From assembly GCF_010183535.1 (NCBI RefSeq), contig NC_071333.1:14940587-15004586 (forward strand): a stretch of DNA of 64,000 nt, in the 5' to 3' direction. The DNA comes from Caenorhabditis remanei (lineage: Eukaryota; Nematoda; Chromadorea; Rhabditida; Rhabditidae). A program made the position numbers and the translations under genes. Of this stretch, positions 38,765 to 51,400 are shown one piece after another. Numbering within the stretch: position 1 is the stretch's first letter; each line of letters opens with the position of its first letter. The notes under the pieces were generated by a model. It worked only from the letters and a program-made list of their open reading frames with translations, was not told the DNA's origin and searched no databases.

Positions 38765-39584
38765 ATGATATATTTCTTTGGTATCGATGACTGGCTAACA
38801 TCTTCTGGAAGAACATGTAACGTCAGCATGAAGGTGAAAACTATAGGCTATGAGAAGTTACTAATAATTGTTTAATTTCAGAAGTCAATACTCAGTGCAG
38901 TACTGTTCTTACTGTTGTTCGCAGCTGGCATTGCGCAGTTCTTTTTTATCGATCACTTTAAACTGGTGGTCCCATCAGTTGGTGAGTTTATTTAAAAACA
39001 GTACATCATCTGAAACAACAACATCACAAATTTCAGGTCACGCAGTTCTCTTCTTGTTTGAAATGATATGTTTCCTCGTTCTGATCAATGCTCTCTTCAA
39101 CGAGAGACCACTATTCTTCTTGCCGTTTGTCGTTACTGAGCTTGTCAGATGCTCATGCATCCTGGTGGTTATTGTTCTCTATATTGTAAAAATGTTCCAG
39201 GTCCAAGGACGTGAGGATGAACGGTATGACGTTTTCGATATTCTTTGTTTCATTATTAAATTTCAGACCTAACATCGTTCTACCAGCTCTTCACTACGAT
39301 AATGAGCACAAGACTGTTAGACAAATGGTGAAATTGGTTATCCATCTTATTTTCGTATTCTTCGTTCACTTGGTTTTAGCTGGAATCGGATACCGATGCT
39401 ATCAGGTAACACCTAAATAAAAATATTTCAAAAATTACTCACACAATTACAGATCTACTCTTGGGGCACCCGAAGGAACCGTATGAATCATGCGGATTAT
39501 CGTCCAACACAGCCAATGCATTCAGTTATTGTACTCGAGCAACCAATTGAGCAAGCAATGTACGGAAAGAAGCCAGTAAACTGA
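38765..39584 (+). CDS. Four-pass transmembrane protein of nematode type
   Basis: Five exons (38765-38833, 38882-38981, 39037-39223, 39267-39405, 39453-39584) close exactly to 208 residues. A short N-terminal segment with [16 protein letters not shown] precedes four hydrophobic helices: [58 protein letters not shown], and [20 protein letters not shown]. The loop after helix 3 is charged. The C-terminal tail is cytoplasmic-looking, tyrosine- and proline-containing ([20 protein letters not shown]). The topology resembles lysosomal LAPTM-like or other four-pass nematode families, but no diagnostic motif lets me name it. Boundaries are well supported by consensus splice sites. Confidence 0.82.
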
Positions 39585-39994
39585 GCAATCAAAAAGTGAC
39601 AACTCAGAAAAGAAGCAACAAAATGAATTCCATCGAGCGGGTCACTTCGAATCTCCAGAAACTATTGAATCTTCCGAATTAACGAATGATTACATTTCTT
39701 ACCGTGTTTTTTCTTTTACTAACTTTGAACCTTTTGATGTAAGTATGTACAGTCACATACTATTTTGTGAACTCCAAGTGATGTTCATTTTCCGAAATTT
39801 TGATTAAAGAATATGTATATAATATGATTGCGGAAAGGTTTTGATACCGAATTTTCAGGTTTTGATGTTATAAAGTTCACAAAGCTGATTTAATACAGTA
39901 GTCTATTATACACTAGTCTGGAGAAATATTAGTTATTCATTTTTAATAACTTACCAACTAGTAATAATGAAGTCAAAATCAAACTCTACCAGAG

Positions 39995-40253
39995 TTGTCA
40001 TGACCTGGCCAAAATCAAATACATTCTCGGCCTGGCTCAGTCCGGCCTGCTCGGCCCGTTTTTTAAATGTTATTTTGAAAAAAGTATTGTTTTTGTCTAG
40101 AAAATTCAAAATTCAATTAAAAGACAAATATGCATGAAAATTAAAGAACTTTTACTCTAAATTTTCAAAAATTTTCAAAAATTGTTTTATAGAAATGAGT
40201 ACTCATTTTTGAATCCGGCCCAACCTTGCCTAGCCTGCTCAATTTTTGACAAG
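39995..40253. repeat. Interspersed MITE-like repeat copy
   Basis: TTGTCATGACCTGGCC at the left and TTTTTGACAAG at the right form short inverted ends. GC-rich CGGCCTGGCTCAGTCCGGCC and GAATCCGGCCCAACC flank an AT-rich core. Confidence 0.55.
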
Positions 40254-41259
40254 TTGAATTCTTTGAATTCCAAACAGAATTCAACATAATAAAATGAAAT
40301 TTGGAAAACGTCAATAAGTACCACTTAATAAAAAATCCATGCCATTCAGAATTTTCAAAAGACCTCTTCAAACGAATGTGAATAGAAACATTTTTTGAAA
40401 AAAAAAAGTATTTCTCTATTTTACCGCTAGAATATAAACCGTCGGTTAGATTTCCAGACGTTTTGGATGATTTATAATAATGCTATCAATGCAGCATCGT
40501 CTACATATCCCTTCCCTCATCCTCCTTCCGTTTTCTTTTCTATAATTGCATATTCAACCGACGCATTTGAATGCCATCATCATCTATTGGGTTGTTGGGT
40601 CGGTTGGACAGCTTCGTTCGCCTGTACAAAGTCCCGTGTATCAAACGGTCGCGTAGGTGAGACGGGTGGAAAAAAGATGCGCAATCAGTAGTTGCGCAAA
40701 AATCACAGCATTTATGAAAAAGTGCCATCGTACAATGTTGTTCGGTGACTTGAAGAAAATCTCATTGTCTAGTGTACAGTTGAATTGTTCCGGTCCCCAA
40801 GAGCTGGAATGTGTTCAAATATCAAGAAGGAAAAACGTTTTGGTTTGTTTTGGAGGACCAAAAAAGTGTAACCTGATACGCTTCGACGTGAATATTTGAT
40901 GGCGTCTCATCTACTTATTTCTCTATTCAGTTATTCAAAACAATGTTTTTTTTTGAAATCAAAAAATGTTGGTTAGGAAACTTACTCGGTAGTTAATCGG
41001 TAAGTCTCCGCAGATTATTTTGATAATTAGTACCGAAAAGATTTCCAAGAAGCAGGGAGTGTAATAACCAAAAGTTGATGAAAAAAGAAGTCTCACAGAT
41101 ATTATCATTATTAAACTGCTAATAATACCTTTCTACACCGCGCCACCGAACAACTACGGCGAGACGAAAGAAGCGGTCGGTTAAACCCGCCCACGAATAG
41201 TGTAAGCGACTTCTAACGGCCAGGTTTTTTCTATATGTCCTCCCCTATCATCGTCGCGG

Positions 41260-41266
41260 TATAAAA
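41260..41266 (+). promoter_or_regulatory. TATA box of collagen gene
   Basis: TATAAAA lies 44 bases upstream of the collagen start codon after a GC-rich stretch, as in many strongly expressed cuticle collagen genes. Confidence 0.7.
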
Positions 41267-41309
41267 GCTTCTCCAACCACTTGAGATTCTAACATTCACT
41301 GATTCAATC

Positions 41310-42207
41310 ATGAGTGACTCCGCTCGTATCGCAGCCTATGGAGCTATCACCATCTGCACCATTAGCATTGCTGCTACACTCTTCTATCTGCCGATTTTCT
41401 TCTCGAGAATCGACAATATCAGATCTACTCTTGCATTCAGCATGGAGGAATTTAATACTCTTCAGGTTGGTTATTTGATATATTGGCTTAGAATAGAAAA
41501 TATGAATTATTTTACAGGCTGAAGTCTGGGGGGACATGGTTCACCTCCGTGGAGAGATTCCAGGATTGAAGAGACACCAAGTGAAGAGACAGGCTGGAAA
41601 CGAACAATGCAACTGTGATCAACAAAATTTGTGCCCATCCGGACCAAAAGGACGTCCAGGATCTGACGGACTTGATGGACTCCCAGGAACGCCTGGAGAG
41701 CAAGGAGAGCAAGGACTTGCTGGAATTGCTCCAGAAGCTGAGAAGACCAAGGATGGATGCAGAGTCTGCCCACCAGGACCACCAGGACCACCAGGATACC
41801 CAGGACAGCCAGGACCACAGGGTCTTCCAGGAAACCAGGGAGAGCTCGGAGAGATCGGACGTGAAGGATCACCAGGACCACAAGGAGCTCCAGGAGATAT
41901 GGGAATGATGGGAGACGCTGGAAAAGAAGGAGAAAAGGGAGCACCAGGACGTGAAGGAGTTCGCGGAGAGAAGGGACCGTCCGGACCACCAGGACTTCCA
42001 GGACTTGTCGGACCAAAAGGATTCTCTGGAAACACCGGACCACCAGGAAACCCAGGAGAGCCAGGACCAGAAGGAGAGCAAGGGCCAGCTGGAAAGGATG
42101 GAGCTCCAGGATACGATGGAGGATTCGGCAACTACGGAGAGGCTGGACAGCCAGGAGAGGATGCTGGATACTGCAAGTGCCCATCCAGAAAGCAAAGAAA
42201 ACACTAA
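41310..42207 (+). CDS. Cuticle collagen
   Basis: Structural collagen of the nematode cuticle, secreted by hypodermis. Two exons (41310-41465 and 41518-42207) give 281 residues. Residues about 10-30 form the N-terminal hydrophobic anchor ([20 protein letters not shown]). A basic cleavage site RHQVKR lies near residue 75. Cysteine clusters ([17 protein letters not shown]) flank two Gly-X-Y blocks: a short one of about 10 triplets from [10 protein letters not shown], and a long one from about residue 140 to 270 with one interruption region ([11 protein letters not shown]) between the blocks. Codon use is highly biased (CCA for Pro, GGA for Gly), as expected of an abundant product. The family is certain. 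The specific col number is not assigned. Confidence 0.95.
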
Positions 42208-42244
42208 ATGTTTTACTTGTTTTATTAAAAAGTTATATTCCAAC

Positions 42245-42250
42245 AATAAA
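42245..42250 (+). terminator. Poly(A) signal of collagen gene
   Basis: AATAAA lies 38 bases after the TAA stop, at a usual distance for a worm collagen gene. Confidence 0.7.
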
Positions 42251-42870
42251 TCATTTTATCATTCAGTCCTCCGCTTCGGGGAAAATCGATGAAAAAAGTA
42301 AAAAAAAAGTATTTTTCAAGGCCCACATCATTCTGCTTCTCACTAGTCAATCTTCACTGATTCCCATTCATTTCTACTAGAATTATCTCAAGAAACAATC
42401 TTTGCCAGCCTCTGACTAATTGTCTTTTCCCCTTTCTCCCCTTTTCCCCTAATTTCCCTGGGTCTCTCTCGTTTCGCGCACTGTTTGTATGCATCCTGTG
42501 TTGTCGACATGACAGGATACGTCATATGAATAATGCAAATGTGCCCTAATACAATCGCGGGTCTTTCGAATATTCGAACAATGATGACTCAACCGAGATT
42601 GCCTGTTTCCCTCATTTCCTTTCCCCCCCCTCTTTTTTTCGTGTTTTGAAGCCTTTCTTCTTGAGAAACAGTCGATCAGAGGCCCTAAGCAAATATTTTC
42701 TGTTCCTTGAGAACATGCACTCATTTTCTTTTTTGATCCAAGAGTGTTTTTGTCTCTTTTTGTCACATAATATTGACTGGGTGAGGATGGGAAAGAACAA
42801 TAGGGGGCGAGGTTTGGTAGGTTGTCTAAAGATTTGTGATTTTATTAAGATTTTGTATTTTTTCAAACAT

Positions 42871-43134
42871 TTTCGGCCCGGTTGGCCCGGCTTCAAGAAA
42901 AAGCACCTATTTTTTTGACAAAATTTATTGAATAAAAAAAAAGAATTTACATTTTAAAAATGCTATTTTTTGATTAAATTTTGAAGTATAGTTGAAAATT
43001 CGACATTTTTGAAAAACATTTTAAAAAGTTTTAAAATTTTGTTCAAAATTTAGCAAATTTTTTTTTTAATTTTCGAATTTAAAACCCCAGGCAGGACCAA
43101 GAGAAATTACGTTTCCGACTAGGCCCATGACAAG
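42871..43134. repeat. Interspersed MITE-like repeat copy
   Basis: TCGGCCCGGTTGGCCCGGCT at the left, GGCAGGACC and CCATGACAAG at the right, and a core with GAAAATTCGACATTTTTGAA. It belongs to the same family as 2841-3085, which also ends TGACAAG. Confidence 0.55.
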
Positions 43135-43387
43135 TTTTTACTTTTTGAATTGACCAAAAAAACATGTGCATTTCATTTTCCATTTCAGATTTCAAAACAA
43201 AAAACATAAAATCCTGGTTTTTACGACCCATTTTTCCCAACATCTCCTTGGAAACATCTTTTTCTTTCTCTATAGCTGCCCTTCTTCTTTTTGTGCCAGC
43301 CCTCCCAAAAAAACCGACTTATTCATTTCCCTTGTTTCTTACTTCAACATCTCATGCCCTTATAAAACGCGTTCCTTTCTATTTCAG

Positions 43388-43501
43388 AAGACGTCATCTA
43401 ATCGGAAGTGACGACAACTACGATATTGACGACAAGTTTCGGGGGGCCGAACACAGTGACAAGACGATACCAATCGATCTTCGATCTGCATTATTGACGA
43501 G
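43388..43501 (+). other. Exon-like segment without partner
   Basis: It is preceded by TTTCTATTTCAG and followed by GTTTGA. The 114-base segment is open and reads RRHLIGSDDNYDIDDKFRGA then EHSDKTIPIDLRSALLTR. Composition is GC-richer than its surroundings and charged like a real coding exon. No in-phase neighbour exon was found within several hundred bases. Confidence 0.3.
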
Positions 43502-43950
43502 GTTTGAACTTTGGTTACTTGTAAACAATCGGACAACAATTCCTGGTGTTCTGAACTTTCCCACGGTTAACACTTCGAATCATCTCTGCGAAATATGAAA
43601 ATGAATCCACGAAATCGTTTGACTTTTGAAGTTTGGTGTATTGCCTCAACTTTCATTCTTCTATTGGGCATCGCTACAGTCCGACGGCATTTCTTTTTCC
43701 GAGTTTTTTCTACAATTTTCTCGGAAATTCTTGCTATCAGTCACTATGTTATCAGCGACGATCCTTCAATTGTAAGTCACGTGAATTAAATGATTTTATC
43801 ATCAAGGACTTTGCTTTTTCTGAATTATGATCAGTTATCATTTAATGACTTTTCAGGAAAATGTCAATTTCTTTGGAAGTTTGATATTCAAAATTTTAAA
43901 TTTTGAAGCTTGAAATTTTGAAATATGATTCCGTATTCTCACTTACAGTA

Positions 43951-44196
43951 CCCGGGATGGCCCAGTCGGTCCGAACTCAAAAAACATGCACAATTTTTTC
44001 CGAAATGTTTTGAAATTTTCATAAAAATCTGCTTTTTTTGAAAATACCTCACAGAAATTGCGCATTTTGATGAAATTTTTCTAAGAACTTTCAATTTTCT
44101 ACAGTAGCTGGGCCGATGGGACGATCGGGCCGGGCTGGGCTCAGAAAATGTTTTTGGTCGACCCGGAAGAGCCCGGTCCGTTGTTTCCCAACCCTG
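43951..44196. repeat. Interspersed MITE-like repeat copy
   Basis: It starts CCCGGGATGGCCCAG and ends GTTTCCCAACCCTG, the same right end as the element at 10675-10900. The GC-rich interior ends include GGGCCGGGCTGGGCTC, and the core is AT-rich. Confidence 0.6.
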
Positions 44197-47100
44197 ACTC
44201 CAAGTACACACGTCAGAGTCCTCGCCGTTAAAAATTATAGTCGTAAACGACATGACCACTTGACCCTTACACACAACTCCAGCTGACATCTTATCTCGTT
44301 TATCAACGGGAGCATGTCGTCCAAAACGTCTCACTCAAAATAATACTGGGGTGTACGACAAAATCGTGGGCGAGACAAAATGAATGGAGAGCCGAAAAAG
44401 ATGGGAAGATATATTATCCGAGATTTAGAGGATTAAGAAAAGTCGGAAGCTTCCTTGGAAGTACTTCGTTCGGACTAATCCAAAAGTATTTTTCCTGTCT
44501 TGAAAGCTCACTGGCACGTCTAGGTACTCTAAGTCGTCGCAAGTTTTTTGAGCTTCTCTATTTGAAACTTGTGGGAAAGTCCTTTAGTTGTTCCAATGAA
44601 TATTCCCAAGAATGTTCAAGTGAGTGCAAATTCTTTTGTCTATGTCATTGGTGAAATTTTGAAAATCTGAGATCAGAAAACCAGAAGAAGCTTTTTTGTT
44701 CTATAGGGAAGTCGGATGAGAGAATTTTATGCATTTTTGTTGCACTGAACCAGCACCGGAAATTTCATTTCCTTTAGTCTTCCTCCTGCAACTCCTCCTG
44801 CTTCTACATTTTTGCATTTGTTTTTCTTTCATCGCTTTTTTTTCACATTCGCAGCTGCAATAGACATTACACTTTCAGTCTAAAGACAGTTTCTTTTGAT
44901 CAATAAAAATTGATCAGCCGTTGTGTTCGTTTGCAAAAGTTGTGTTGTATGTGAGTGGTGATGACAGAAAACTCCCTGATTACCTGATAGAGAACCAAGA
45001 TAGAAAACTTTCGCTTGCTGTCAAATCGAATTAAATGTTTATTTTATGGGTTTTGGCCTCAACTCATCTGATCTTTGTGATTATCAATCTCCTGTTCCTT
45101 TGATTCGAACAATTAAGTAACTTCACTTCATATTAGTTCATTGGAAGTAGATCGAAGATAAGAAGTCAGAGTTCTGATACCAGCTGGTCAAAGGGCAATA
45201 CACCTGGCTAGGCTAAGAGTCATCTAGTTTCGTAAGACTAGAGCTCAACTTTGTTTCATGACGTTCGATGCTGGAAATCAAGTTTGTCTCTCTTCTCACG
45301 AGTTATGCGGAAACTTAACAGGGGACGAAAAATCGTGGTGTGTATCGGTCTTAGAGTGTGCTGACCTTTTTCATTGACTAATACTCTCCATTCTTTTCTC
45401 AGACACCGCAGCTTCCTATTTGTACTGACCGAACCATTTTGCCACGCAACACTTTGAACTATTTATTTGCACACGTGCGCGGTTCGATTTTTGAGATTTT
45501 CGAGATTCGCCTTCCCATCTTTCCCATTATTTTTTTTCCTTTCATCCCCACGATTGAGCCCGACAAAACAGTTCATGTTTGTAAGTGCCATATCATCTCT
45601 GACGCTTTGCACCTTGGTCCTCACCTCGAATGCATTTTCTGTCTGAGATCAGCCACCGGGCGCAAACGTGACAATCGCTATGAGAATAGGGGAGGGAGTG
45701 GAAAGAGAAGAGGAAAAAGAAGAAGCTTCGGTTATGTGACCCCACGACTCTCATCAAATTGAATATAGTCGTGGGGGTGAAATTATATATTTTGTTTAGT
45801 GGAGTCCATCAATTTTTTTCTTTTCCTTGGAAGGAAGGCAAAAAATTTTATGAGCTGAATTTCACTTCTTCTTTTTTTTTCTTTCCTGTTCTGTTCTTTG
45901 GTTTTCTTTCTTTCCTGCATCCAAATCGACCATGGAACACTGAATCTTCAATTTAGCAATTCAATCATTTCTAACCAGTATGTTAATCTCTTTGTTGTCA
46001 CAATAAAATCCAAATTCAATCAAATGCCTGTTCTTTGTCCCGGAAATTACTTTTGAAAAGAGAGAAGCTTATCAATGACAATGGATGGATAAAAACGACA
46101 TGTGGCGAGTCGAGACCCATTGCAACACGATAGATTTTTTGACGAGTCAGTGTATCCAGAGAACATTTCTTACTATTCGAAACTCATTTTTTGCCCTTAG
46201 AGTATAAACTTATTAGTGATGTAAATTCTTCAAAAGGAACGGATGTAAACCTACAATTTGTTTGTTTACAAAATAACTCTCCAAAACAAAAAGATTTTCG
46301 AGAACTTAATGTTTAACAAATAACAATAACAAAATCAACTCCAGGATATGAGTCCTCCGTTCCCTTTCTACTCCAATTTTTTGCTTCCGGGCCTCCATTC
46401 ACCGTCTGTTTGCTTTTTCATTCTCTCATTGTTCTCAATGAAAATTGAAAACACTACGAGAGAAAATATCGTTTCCATTTTCCTTGCAAAATGACACAAC
46501 ACCCCTTTAAAAATGAGATACATGTTTTCATTCATCATGCTATCAAAATCATTCGCCCTTAAAACAGATGATCTTTAAATTTTCCCTTTCTGTTCCTTGT
46601 ACAAAACACGTTGATAGAAAGATAGTCTGAAGATGAAAAAGGGTAACCCCCAAAAAGTTTCATCTGCCTTCAGTCAGTCCTTATCAGTTGTTTCACTCCA
46701 CCCCTCGCAACATGCCTTTGTGTCTCACAAACACTCTTTTTCGACTGTCTGTATGCGTGTGTTGGACATCGCAACACACAACCAAAAGTCCAACAAACTC
46801 CGCCCTATTAACTGTGCCCTTCGCTCCAGTTTTTGTCTATACAAATACGTGTCCTTTTTGTTTCCCAACTCCTCGTCTTGGTTCTGATAGCCAGTTTCTT
46901 CTGCAAAACCTAAACTATTTGCAAAGCAACACAAACCAACGCTTTCATATTCAATTTTATTGTCAACCACCCCCTGTTCCACTGCATTTAGCAGTTGGTG
47001 AGCTAACCAAAGAATAAAAACATAAAAGAGAAAAAAAACAAAACCATATAAAAGGAATCACTAGAAAGAACCCCCACTTGTTCTGGGACAATGTCGTTCC

Positions 47101-48458
47101 AATTCTCTATATCTCCGCTTCCCCTTCTTTTTTTTCGACTGGTCAACATTTAGTGACAATGACGACCAGGTTCGTCTCATTTCGCAAACATTTTCGAAAA
47201 CCGTCACATGTTCGGTCTTTATTCTCGAATGCTCTTCACTTCGGCAAATGTTTGGTGTCTTGGATAGGAGCCAAAAAGTTTTTTATTTCTTTCTTCGCCC
47301 TTAGAATAAGTTGTTGTGTTGAGGTCAGGCGATCATTGTTTTGTTTTGAAACGTGATCTATAAAGAATGAGTTTGTTTTTAAAAGGGTAAAAAAAGAAGA
47401 CATAGGTCTGACTATTCCATTCTAAAATTCTCAACAACATATGAAAACCACAGTAAGTCTCAAAGTTTTCTAAAAAAAACTTTTTTTGAACTTTTTTCCG
47501 AAGAATCGTAAACATCCTTGAGCAGACTGCACTTTTTCTGTCCTATTTTTAATCTAAGGGTTCTCGCTCCATTTCCGATTGTCCACTCGAAAATAGCAGC
47601 TTTCAATCAAAAATGTGTGCGAGTCTAGGAGTGGGTGTGTTGGGGCATTCAATTTTTTTTTGACAATCATTTCCTAGCATAAAAAAAATTAATGGATGGC
47701 AGATGAAAAAATGGAAGAATGAAATAAAAAGAGAGTCCAGATGGTGAAAAAAACAAGAGGGTGGAGTGAGGGTGGTGTGTGTTTCAAAAACGCCATGGCG
47801 AGTTTCCCTCCGTGTCGCGTGAGCCTTCTACCAACATTGCATTCACAAAGGAGATGAAAAAAAAGCGCGAGCGCAAAACGTCTCGTTTCAGAGGGCCTCA
47901 GACCGCAGAGCAAAAGAGAGACTGGCTAACTGAAGGGAGGAAAAAGGGGCCACACACACAGTGAGAGCTAAATTGTAGAGTAGAGAGCCCCACGACTCTG
48001 ACCAAGAGCCGTCCGCCACGTGAGTTTGTAGTGAGTAAAGCAGTTGAAAGAAAACGAAAAGAGCAGAGAATCTTGTGTTGTTGCATTCTATTCCATTCCT
48101 TGTCTTTTCTACACATAGTCATTTTTCTTCTTTTTTTGTCATCTCGTTCATCTTCAGTTTTCATCACTATTACAGGATGTTTCGGTCTAATATGTTTCTC
48201 AAATTTCTAGTCTTATAATTTTAAAGAACCCGTAAATATATCAAGATACGATTTCAGTGCCTGAGTGTCTACTCATTGCCAATCCTCCAAATTTTCTCAA
48301 AATCCAAAACTATATTTCTTTGTTATTCTCACAAAATCCCGTATCTAATCTTTTCCTGATTTTTAAATTATTTTCTTATTTTCAGCCTCGGCTCCTTCTT
48401 CGGTGTTCTAAAACCAAGTTCTCAAATCAAGCCGACCATTATTTCAACGCTCTCGAAA

Positions 48459-51400
48459 ATGTCTACACTCAACATCGACCTGACCGAGGAGCGTCCGAAG
48501 GTTCCGGAAATTGTGGCGTTCAAACTGGATCAGGATTCTCCAGTTTTGAAGGTGAGTAATTGAGATTATGAGCACACGTGTCTGTGTGTTTTGTTCTGAA
48601 AACTGAAACTCCTGAAATATGCTGCTCGGTTCACTAGTTTCGAAGGAAATTGTGAATTGAAATTTTGATCTACGCTCATATAGAGTTACGCTTAACTGAG
48701 CACTACCAAGTTTTTTTATTGCTTTTTCACTAGTAGTAAGAATATCTCATGTTTTCATTCAACCAAAATTTAAAACCGTTGATTTTCAGAACAACCTCCT
48801 GACCCTCATCCCAAAACGAACAAGATCCGCAGTTTCAATGCGTGCAGATGAGACAGACAACTGGGGACAAGAGGCACTCGATGAGAAGGAAGCCTACATT
48901 CTTATTCTTCGCGACCCGAGCATCAAGGTAAGACGGATAGAAGATTGCGTTTTTCTCTTTTTCAAAAAGTACAAGTGCCCCCTACTGGCGGTTTGCACGC
49001 ACTTCACACACACGCGACATGTGTTGCCTTCGAACATATATTAGCAAAGTTTCACATTTCAAAATCTGACAGACTTAGATTTAGATCGACGGTCAACTCA
49101 ACTAAAAATAGAAAATATGAAATCATGTGAAAACTTTTGTTTTCTTTTTCTAGAACGAGTTGTTGGATCGGTTGAACACCTTCCGGCGGAATAGAGAGCT
49201 CTGTGATGCAGTGCTCTTTGTCAAGGAACGAGAGATTTTCGTACACAAAGTGGTGCTTGCTGCCGTCTCCCCAGCACTTTTCGACATGTTCAATGCCGAT
49301 TATGAAGGTAGTCAAGAAGGTAACCTCTAATCCTTCGGCGGTCAGAGACGTAATTGTTTCCATCATTCCAGAAAAGTCGTTGACATCAAGCCCAACCAAC
49401 GGAGAAGGACATACCAATGGAGTGACAAATGGCAATGGAGTTATCGCCCAAACCAACGGATCTCCAGGACAAACTCAAAAACCGGAAAAGTCATCAACAA
49501 AATTCTATGAGTTTGCTCAAACTGACTTCGAGTGCTTCGAGGCTCTTGTCAACTTTGCCTACACTGCCAAGTAAGTCCTATCAGTCGATTAATCTTCAAT
49601 TTGTGTAAGACACGCAACCTTCACATGAACACGATTTCACGGAGATAGAGAAGGGGGGAGAGACAAATTTGATAACAGACATTAAACACATATGTCTTAT
49701 CATAGAGAAAGGGAGAATCAAAATCATTGTTGAGAAACGACCTGTCTAAAATTAGAAAACGGGAAAAGAGGAACCAGGAATTGAACCGAATACGTAGAAG
49801 CCAAAAAAAGTTCAGTTGTTGACAAGTGTGGATTCAAAACATGAAAGATGAAAGTTTTCAGTTTGGAAATCAGCTCCAAGAAGGTGGCCGAGCTCTACAA
49901 AACTGCGTTTGCCCTTCAAATGAGCCCTGTCATCAAGGCATGCGCAGCCTACTTGGCTGACAATCTTCAAGTCTCCAACTGCATTGGTAATCCTTTCCAA
50001 AAAACCACTTTCCTCAAATTCACGTGTTTTAGGAGTTCGTCGTCAGGCTAACTTCCACAATGACAACTTCTTGATGAGCAAGGTTGACCAGTTCATTGTT
50101 GACAACTTTGATTCCGTTGTTAATGACAGCAAAGAGTTCACTCAACTTCCTGTAGTCCAGGTAAGCTATTTGGGGGAAACGTGAGATAGCAAAACAACTG
50201 AAGATGATATGATAGATCATATTAGAGATCAAGGGAAGGTTTGACTTGTCAACGAAAATATAGTCATTTTCTTCGACTAAACGAGTTTCTGGTTTTTGTA
50301 TTCTTTCTCTATTCACCGAAAAAAAACATTCCAAAACATTCCAATTTTTTAGGTCAGAATCATCGTTCCAGCTGATGATGGAAAAGTGGCTAACAACGCC
50401 AACAACCAAGGCGGCTTGGCAGAGATGGCCCTTTTCTACTTCCAAAACATGCCACATGACCGTGCGGAACACTCGATTGAACTTCTCACCTGCAAGGTTT
50501 GAATTATTGAACAGTCAATCATCATTGACCACTTTTTTTAGACCCATATCTTGTACATGGACGAGAATCATCTTGCCGATTGTATTGATATGGATGACCA
50601 TTCTTCGGTTGGAAGTTGTGACATCATTCGAGACTACAAGAAATCTGGAAAGGATAAAAAAGATCTCGCCAAGGCTATGACTGTCCAGGAGCCAATCAGC
50701 AACACAGCTGTGCAGCACAGAGTGAACGGAGCAGTGCCGGTTCGTTTGAATGCATCTCGGATGCCCAATATGAATGCGTCAAATGAAAGTCTGGAATCAG
50801 CTGGTACCGATGAATCCGACCCACAGGACACCATCGAGGCCAGATTGATCTCCACACACCGCACTGCACGTAAGCGGATTAATTCTAAAATGTTATAACT
50901 AACTAATATAAATTAAATTTCAGCGCAATACTGGGTTGCTCTCGTGGTCCTCTACCGTCGCCTCTGTGTCCTGAGCCTTCAGCTCACAGACAACGAGGAA
51001 CTGCTTCGCACCAAAACCCAGTCAGTGGATTCGCAGAAGGCTGCTCTTCTCTCTCGGCTCATTTCATGCCTTGGGAAGCAGCAGAAGCCCTTGGAGTGCA
51101 TGAGTGCACCCCGCTGCTCGATTGGAGCGTCCTTCCTGCATGGAAAGATTTTCGTTTGTGGTGAGTTTTTTTTTTTCAAAAGACGGAAGTTGAATCTATG
51201 ATACATCCGGGAAGAAACGGATAGGGCTGACATTTTTTTCAATTGAATCAAAAAATTCTTCGAATAGATGAACTATTCAATTGCAGGAGGATACGATCGC
51301 GGAGAGTGTCTGAGAAGTGTAGAGGAGTACGATGTGGAGCAGGGAAAGTGGCGAAATCTCGCCAACATGAAGGCAGAGCGAGGACGATTCGATTGCACCG

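Larger units (their letters stand above)
39585..41309. other. Intergenic region upstream of the collagen gene
   Basis: It contains the 3' flank of the membrane protein gene, one interspersed repeat copy (39995-40253) and AT-rich DNA. The final 150 bases are GC-richer and end in the collagen TATA box. Confidence 0.55.
42251..48385. other. Intergenic region upstream of the Kelch gene
   Basis: About 6.1 kb. It contains two interspersed repeat copies (42871-43134, 43951-44196) and one orphan exon-like segment (43388-43501). The rest is CT- or AT-rich DNA without supported genes. A CCGCCAC/GTGAGTTTG donor-like site at 48018 with the acceptor at 48381-48385 suggests a 5' untranslated exon of the Kelch gene near 47950-48018. 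Confidence 0.45.

Noticed and set aside
41507..42246. Long open frames antisense and in other frames across the collagen gene
   Set aside because: They are shadows of the Gly-X-Y repeat codons (GGA CCA). They have no independent splice or start signals.
45439..45762. 107-codon ORF upstream of the Kelch gene
   Set aside because: The composition is phenylalanine/isoleucine-rich, then arginine-rich by reading purine tracts. There are no signals of a gene.
49752..49800. tRNA-like T-loop sequence GGAATTGAACC in a Kelch intron
   Set aside because: No acceptor stem, D arm or anticodon arm can be formed around it.
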